Source: Bdellovibrio sp. (GTDB taxonomy: Bacteria; Bdellovibrionota; Bacteriovoracia; Bacteriovoracales; Bacteriovoracaceae). From it: a stretch of DNA of 36,389 bases. Made by a program: the position numbers and the translations under genes. Positions 31,667 through 36,389 of this stretch are shown piece after piece. Location: assembly GCA_020720455.1 (NCBI GenBank), contig DYOQ01000028.1, positions 1 to 36,389 on the forward strand, written 5' to 3'. Under the pieces are notes generated by a model that was given only the letters and a program-made list of their open reading frames with translations, was not told the DNA's origin and searched no databases. The stretch's first letter is position 1. Every line of letters begins with the position of its first letter.

Positions 31667-34600
31667 GTGAATAAAATCGGATCGATCATATTTATTATGT
31701 TAACAACCATCTTCTTTGTTTTAAGTAGCTGTAAGCAGCAAGATATAATTGAGAGCATCGATGGAAATTTTGGAACACTTGATATTGTAGCGCAAAGTAG
31801 TCCCGATTTTGGAAACGTCTTACCTGAAACAAGCTATAGCAAACAAATTACACTGAGAAATATTGGAGCAGGAAGAATAACATCAATTAATTTGTCTGGG
31901 GTAAATGACTCACTCTCTTTTGCAGGAGGAAGCTACCCTGGAACTGGTGGTAACTGTAACAGTGTTATTCTGGGGGGATCAAGTTGCGTTATCGTGCTCG
32001 AATATAATTCAAGTGAAAGAGAAATTTTTACTTCTGAGTTAATTTTTAGTTATAACGATGGACTTGAAAGCAAGCAACAGCTACTCACGATCACAGCAGA
32101 TGCAGCACTTCCAGGAGAACTCATCTACGCTTTTGGAGAATTTTCGACTCTTGCGGAAGTTAAAGCAAATGAGGCCTCAGCGCTTACATTTCCACGAGTC
32201 TCACTAGGTGCACTTTCGCTTAATCAAATTACGCTCGCAAATACAGGAGAGAGAACCATTTCCAATGTAATTCCACCATCACTTATTAATGGCCTATCAT
32301 ATAGTGGTGGGAGTTATCCTGGTATTAACGGAACCTGTTTAACATCAATAAATGCTGGAGAGGTTTGTACTATTGAGTTTCAACTATTTGGATTTAGTGA
32401 AGGACAAATAGTCGATAACTATACTCTATCTTACTTTGACGGCATGAACAGTATGGATCTTACTCTACCAGTTATTTTAGATATAGCAGATGAAAGAGGA
32501 AATGTTAGAGTCAATGGTATTTTAGCAATTGAGTTTGGCAAGGTTCCTCAAAATACTCCTCAAACAAAGTTGGTTCAGTTAATCAACGATGCTGTATTAA
32601 GCGCTACTGATTTAAGCATGGTAATTTCAAATAACCAAGGTGGAGTTAGCTTCACTGGTGGAACATACCCTGGCATCAATGGGACATGTGGCAATGATTT
32701 AATGGCCCTTTCAACATGCAGTATTGAACTTGAATTTAACTCCAATATTCTTGGAGCACACGCAGAGACACTAACGGCAACATTCAATGATAACCATGTA
32801 GTTAATCCACACATTGCAAACAAAGTGATTAATATTACCGCAACCGTCTCCTTGTCAGCAGATATTCAACTTGACCCTAGTAAAAGTATCCCTAATGTAA
32901 ATCCAAACATAATAGGAACAACAACAGTTGGTGTCGCTGTAAACAATGTTTTAACCTTTGAAAATCTAGGCGAACTTAAAGCAGATCAAATATCAGTTAC
33001 ACTAGAAAATAGTACTGGCGGGTTCTCTATTGTATCAGGCGGTAGTTGTGGTGCAACTAAAACATACCTAACAAGTGGTAGCACATGCAACGTCCGAATT
33101 AAAGCTGCATCAGTTGTAACAGGATCATTTAATGCTAACCTTAAAATATCTTTTGATAATGGTAAAGGCGGAGGAGTTCCAAATACTGATTACATGGCCC
33201 CACTCAGTGTTACATTCGTCGATACATCTAATCTTCGCCTTAATCCAAGTGGAATAGATTTGGGACAGATACTAGTTAATAGTACTAGTTCAACCACTTA
33301 CATTAATCTTGAAAACAATGGTGCCGGTGATGCCGAAAATATTATTTTTGATACTGCATCTATTTCACCATTTGAAGTTGTAAGTAATACGTGTGGCATT
33401 ACTTTAGCTGGTAACGCTACCTGCACAATTGGAATTAGAATCACCCCCATAACTGCTACCGATGTCCACAAGGCCCTAACTATTAACTACACAGATCTTG
33501 TCGGTGCAAAAACAAAAAGCCTAAGTTTAAATGCTAGCGTACGAAACCCAGCTTTGCTCAGATTAAGAAACTCTGATGATACAAGCGATATACCTCTAGT
33601 TGATTTCAAGGACTCTCCAATAGGACAAAACTCCACACTTCCTCTGGTAATAAGAAATTCAGGACTATCGGCGACAGCAATATCAGCATCAATATCAGGA
33701 ACAAATTTTTCAATAACCAACAGTGGAACGTGCACGCCATATCCGGGATTTTCATTAACAGATTGGGACGTCTGCGAGATGGAAATAACCTTCACCCCAT
33801 CTGGACCTGGTGTTATAAATGAAACACTTACCCTAAATTATCATAACGGAGCAGCTGTCGTTAATACTACATTTACAGTAACTGGGGAAGGAGCAATCTC
33901 CGGGTTATTAAAAGTTCAAGGTGTTGAAAGATATCAAACAGAAGTTCTTGCCAATTCAATGGCCACTATTCCTAAAAGCTATATATTTACAATTGAAAAC
34001 ATCGGTTCTGCCAATGTAACGGGATTTACCCTAAGTCCACTTATATCATATTTTTATGAAGGAACAAATGGGTGCCTAGGAACAATTATTCCAGGAGGAA
34101 CATGTACCTTAGAAATTCTTCACAACACTCCAATACAAGGGACTCTCTTCACTGATGTCGAATTTTATTACAACACTTCACTCAGCAGCAGACAGTTTAA
34201 ATTTATCGTTCAAGTCACAGCTAACACCCCTGCCAACATCTCCGTAACCTTTACTGGACTCGGCCAACCAAACTCATACGACTTTGGAGAAGTTCCACTC
34301 ATGATAACAAAATATCTCACAATAAGTCTGTTTAACTCAGGTTCAATTTCAGCAAACAACTTTAGCTTAAGCATTGGCCAAGGTGCTCTCACTTCATACT
34401 CAATTTTGTCAACAACCTGTCCCGTAGGAGGAAACCTCTCTGGTGGTGGAAGTTGTCAACTGGTCATCGCGTACAGTCCAGAAAACAAAACTGTTCACAA
34501 CGCAACTTTACAAATCAACTATGATGGATACGGTAACGAAGTACTACCGATAGAAGTAGACCTGAGTGCTGAAGGTGTCGATCCACTCGCTGTTTTCGTA

Positions 34601-35824
34601 GGTTGGAACCAAATCTATGCGGCAACGGATGCTAGTGATGGAGAGATTAGTCTAAAATGGGATCCTGTGCAACCAGCAGATGCAGGAATAACTATTGATG
34701 GGTATAACGTTTACATGAGGGAAAGTATCGTTCTTCCTTCTAACATTAGTTCGCTTGCACCATACTTGGTAAAGACAATAGTTGGAAATAATCCTGCTGA
34801 TTTAAACTACACTTTATCAAACACCGCTCCAGATAGTGTTTACTACATCTCAGTTAAGCCTACATACGATGGCGGCATTACAATTGATACAACCAATAAC
34901 ACTAGTGAATTAAAGATCATGATGCCACCGCCACATACGGCACTTGTTCATCCATACGCTGTTAATTATGAGGTATGCCACAATATGGGAATAGCAACGG
35001 ATAGCGATCATCAGCTAGGATGTCCATTTACTGGGCCAGGAAATGTTAACAACTACTATAATTTTAATAGGTACCTCTATGTCGATAGATATGAAATTAG
35101 TTTGGATAGTTATTCTAATCCTCAATCAGTACCTGGCGCAACGCCTGCTACATATATCAACCAACTATTAGCAAGCAGCGTCTGTACATCAACAGATCAA
35201 ATCTTTCAATCTGAAACTAGAAGTAAACGACTAATGAGGAGGTCTGAATTTGTCGCTGCTGCTGCTTGGGGCCCATCTCTTTCAATGGCACAAATTGAAA
35301 CAATTGAAAGCGGAGCAGGCCTTGATGATTGTATTATTAACCAAGATACACCGGACCTAACAGGATCTGCTTCAAACTGCGTATCAAGATACGGAATATA
35401 TGATTTAGTTGGAAACATTTGGGAGTGGAACTCTGATCAGATTAATAACGCAATTGGATGGAACTCAAGTGTAGATATTACCAATACTGAAACTTTTGGG
35501 TTAAATATGGGTGGGCTTTTTCCAAATTTGGTCACAGATCTACCATGTTTTAACTTTGCCCTAGGTGTTGTTTTAAACTACGATGCATCAGTGTGCACAG
35601 GTAGCACTCTAATTAACTCGAACGAGAATATTTTCTTAAACGATTACTACTGGCCTGCAATCATGACCGGTATAAAGCCAGTTAGAAGTGGAGGTAGTGT
35701 CGGAGTAAACGGAGGATTCTCAACAAGAAAGGGCGGACGCTGGGTGGGGGACTATAATACTCAGATGACGACTGCTGCTAGTAACACTGGCGCGAGATGT
35801 GTTTTTACTCTTCCATTTGAATAA
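31667..35824 (+). CDS. Giant lipoprotein with eight ASH-like repeats and C-terminal FGE/SUMF1-like domain (1385 aa)
   Basis: GTG 31667 follows aggaagag. Lipobox VLSS-Cys22. Residues about 37-960 contain eight repeats of roughly 100-130 residues, resembling the ASPM-SPD-2-Hydin/choice-of-anchor-D immunoglobulin fold: each has an FG-V...LxNxG-type strand and, near its end, a Cys pair (GNCNSVILGGSSCVIVLEYN, GTCGNDLMALSTCSIELEFN, NTCGITLAGNATCTIGIRIT, NGCLGTIIPGGTCTLEILHN). A fibronectin-III-like domain follows (about 975-1080, GEISLKWDPVQ...IDGYNVYMR), then an FGE/SUMF1-like domain (about 1120-1385) with LYVDRYEIS, RLMRRSEFVAAAAWG, SRYGIYDLVGNIWEWNSDQ, GGRWVGD and final GARCVFTLPFE. The repeats would make a long stalk carrying a terminal binding domain away from the cell (inference). 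Co-operonic with the preceding lipoprotein. Confidence 0.87.
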   Translation: MNKIGSIIFIMLTTIFFVLSSCKQQDIIESIDGNFGTLDIVAQSSPDFGNVLPETSYSKQITLRNIGAGRITSINLSGVNDSLSFAGGSYPGTGGNCNSVILGGSSCVIVLEYNSSEREIFTSELIFSYNDGLESKQQLLTITADAALPGELIYAFGEFSTLAEVKANEASALTFPRVSLGALSLNQITLANTGERTISNVIPPSLINGLSYSGGSYPGINGTCLTSINAGEVCTIEFQLFGFSEGQIVDNYTLSYFDGMNSMDLTLPVILDIADERGNVRVNGILAIEFGKVPQNTPQTKLVQLINDAVLSATDLSMVISNNQGGVSFTGGTYPGINGTCGNDLMALSTCSIELEFNSNILGAHAETLTATFNDNHVVNPHIANKVINITATVSLSADIQLDPSKSIPNVNPNIIGTTTVGVAVNNVLTFENLGELKADQISVTLENSTGGFSIVSGGSCGATKTYLTSGSTCNVRIKAASVVTGSFNANLKISFDNGKGGGVPNTDYMAPLSVTFVDTSNLRLNPSGIDLGQILVNSTSSTTYINLENNGAGDAENIIFDTASISPFEVVSNTCGITLAGNATCTIGIRITPITATDVHKALTINYTDLVGAKTKSLSLNASVRNPALLRLRNSDDTSDIPLVDFKDSPIGQNSTLPLVIRNSGLSATAISASISGTNFSITNSGTCTPYPGFSLTDWDVCEMEITFTPSGPGVINETLTLNYHNGAAVVNTTFTVTGEGAISGLLKVQGVERYQTEVLANSMATIPKSYIFTIENIGSANVTGFTLSPLISYFYEGTNGCLGTIIPGGTCTLEILHNTPIQGTLFTDVEFYYNTSLSSRQFKFIVQVTANTPANISVTFTGLGQPNSYDFGEVPLMITKYLTISLFNSGSISANNFSLSIGQGALTSYSILSTTCPVGGNLSGGGSCQLVIAYSPENKTVHNATLQINYDGYGNEVLPIEVDLSAEGVDPLAVFVGWNQIYAATDASDGEISLKWDPVQPADAGITIDGYNVYMRESIVLPSNISSLAPYLVKTIVGNNPADLNYTLSNTAPDSVYYISVKPTYDGGITIDTTNNTSELKIMMPPPHTALVHPYAVNYEVCHNMGIATDSDHQLGCPFTGPGNVNNYYNFNRYLYVDRYEISLDSYSNPQSVPGATPATYINQLLASSVCTSTDQIFQSETRSKRLMRRSEFVAAAAWGPSLSMAQIETIESGAGLDDCIINQDTPDLTGSASNCVSRYGIYDLVGNIWEWNSDQINNAIGWNSSVDITNTETFGLNMGGLFPNLVTDLPCFNFALGVVLNYDASVCTGSTLINSNENIFLNDYYWPAIMTGIKPVRSGGSVGVNGGFSTRKGGRWVGDYNTQMTTAASNTGARCVFTLPFE

Positions 35825-35833
35825 AAAACTTCT

Positions 35834-35839
35834 TATAAT
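35834..35839 (+). promoter_or_regulatory. -10-like TATAAT just upstream of the receiver gene
   Basis: A consensus TATAAT ends 5 nt before ATG 35845. If used, transcription would begin at or next to the start codon, giving a leaderless mRNA. No -35 of quality is seen and read-through from the upstream lipoprotein gene is an alternative. Confidence 0.35.
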
Positions 35840-35844
35840 TTAGC

Positions 35845-36264
35845 ATGTTTGAATTTCTAAAAAATAAATTTAGTAAAGGCCACAAATCTGAAGAGTTGAA
35901 ATATTACTTTTATCTTATTGATGACGAAGATGATGTTTTAGAAATTGTTTCTGCTCAGATCGAACGAACCTTTCCGTGCAAAGTCAAAACTTTCAATAAG
36001 ACTTTCTTAGCAATCGAATCATTACAACAGGAGACAATTGCTCCAGATCTAATCTACTCTGATATAAAAATGGGCAAGGAGTCTGGATTTTGCATTCGAG
36101 ATAAAATTAAATCTCTTGGCCTAAATATACCAATCCTTTTTATTACAGGCCTTGTTGGTGATGAAGGGTTTGCGAATGGGTATTGGTCAATTAATAAGCC
36201 TGTCTCTACTGCTAGCCTAAAAAAATACACCTACGAACTTCTGAGTAGTGCCGCTTCTAAGTAA
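35845..36264 (+). CDS. Stand-alone response-regulator receiver protein (139 aa)
   Basis: A single CheY-like receiver domain covers residues about 20-136: acidic pair Asp26/Asp27 (YLIDDEDDV), phospho-acceptor Asp73 (YSDIKMG), Thr101 (FITGLVG) and Lys118 (NKPVS), so phosphorylation chemistry looks intact. There is no output domain. The N-terminal 19 residues are basic (MFEFLKNKFSKGHK). No histidine kinase is nearby. The gene lies 20 nt after the second giant lipoprotein and lacks a clear ribosome site; a TATAAT lies immediately upstream. It may act as a phospho-switch on a protein partner. Confidence 0.92.
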   Translation: MFEFLKNKFSKGHKSEELKYYFYLIDDEDDVLEIVSAQIERTFPCKVKTFNKTFLAIESLQQETIAPDLIYSDIKMGKESGFCIRDKIKSLGLNIPILFITGLVGDEGFANGYWSINKPVSTASLKKYTYELLSSAASK

Positions 36265-36270
36265 TTCGCA

Positions 36271-36368
36271 CAAATGGCCGAACTAGTAAAATTATCACAG
36301 TTCGGCCATTTGTCCCACATTGACTTCAAATAGCCGAACTAGTAAAATTATCACAGTTCGGCCATTTG
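36271..36368. repeat. Two tandem 42-nt hairpin units (REP-like)
   Basis: Unit 1 (36271-36312) and unit 2 (36327-36368) are 41/42 identical and separated by 14 nt. Each has arms caaatggccgaact and agttcggccatttg around the same 14-nt loop; the arms of unit 1 pair perfectly over 14 bp. Unit 2 has one change (g to a at 36332), giving A-C on the plus-strand RNA but a G-U pair on the minus-strand RNA. No U tract follows either unit. They start 7 nt after the receiver stop. Confidence 0.85.
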
Positions 36369-36385
36369 AACAACAAGGACAAATT

Positions 36386-36389
36386 ATGT
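36386..36389 (+). CDS. Possible start of the next gene at the window edge
   Basis: ATG 36386-36388 is preceded by an aagga ribosome-binding-like site 6 nt upstream. Only the start codon and one further base are inside the window, so nothing about the product can be said. Confidence 0.3.

Noticed and set aside
36271-36368. Rho-independent terminator of the receiver gene
   Set aside because: Neither hairpin is followed by a U tract and the 14-nt loop is unusually long for a terminator.

Overview
The window is low-GC bacterial chromosome (by eye roughly 35-40 % GC), densely coded, with short intergenic gaps, many overlapping start/stop codons and a high share of exported proteins and lipoproteins. 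The cluster rimM-trmD-COG4752 methyltransferase-rplS-rnhB-yraN with rsmI nearby resembles the order seen in Deltaproteobacteria and Bdellovibrionota. Together with the low GC, the giant surface lipoproteins and a second MotAB-type motor locus, this suggests a member of Bdellovibrionota, perhaps Bacteriovoracales (Bacteriovorax/Halobacteriovorax-like). That placement is inference; no rRNA or tRNA gene is present to settle it.

Layout. (1) 1-7650, plus strand: the charged tail of a truncated gene, then an exported set of a small lipoprotein, a 1028-aa secreted protein of unknown function and a 1034-aa subtilisin-family (S8) protease; a strong 16-bp RNA hairpin lies between the first two. (2) 7647-9298, minus: a metallo-beta-lactamase-fold class II cyclic-nucleotide phosphodiesterase-like enzyme and rsmI (TTG start). 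(3) 9403-10251: a STAS-domain protein (plus), and a small exported glycine-rich protein (minus). (4) 10295-13956, minus: translation and RNA housekeeping operon: small Cys-containing exported protein, rimM, trmD, SPOUT methyltransferase, rplS, terminator, rnhB, yraN-like. (5) 14097-14586, plus: a PilZ-like gene that reads as one protein only across a +1 frameshift at TTT-TAA. (6) 14623-22299, minus: a motor locus of MotA, MotB, a PEGA-TPR lipoprotein, a one-polypeptide FliF-like/FliG-like membrane protein, and a 1094-aa coiled-coil protein. (7) 22393-26832: a divergent beta-barrel-like gene, and on the minus strand a second PEGA lipoprotein + FliF/FliG-like pair followed by a small beta-barrel-like protein. 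(8) 27169-36264, plus: two giant lipoproteins (1491 and 1385 aa), both ending in a formylglycine-generating-enzyme (FGE/SUMF1)-like domain, then a lone receiver-domain protein; two tandem 42-nt hairpins close the window.

The most notable system is the motor region (6)-(7). It encodes an ion-channel stator (MotA/MotB), two predicted inner-membrane proteins that join a FliF RBM3-like periplasmic domain, one transmembrane helix and a FliG-like cytoplasmic region, two PEGA-containing lipoproteins each placed immediately 5' of a FliF/FliG-like gene, and outer-membrane barrel candidates. No export apparatus, rod, hook or filament gene is visible. I read it as a candidate non-flagellar, envelope-spanning rotary or gliding machine. 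The nearby PilZ gene is a possible c-di-GMP regulator. The stator calls are solid; the FliF/FliG-like calls rest on motif-level resemblance and need profile or structure comparison.
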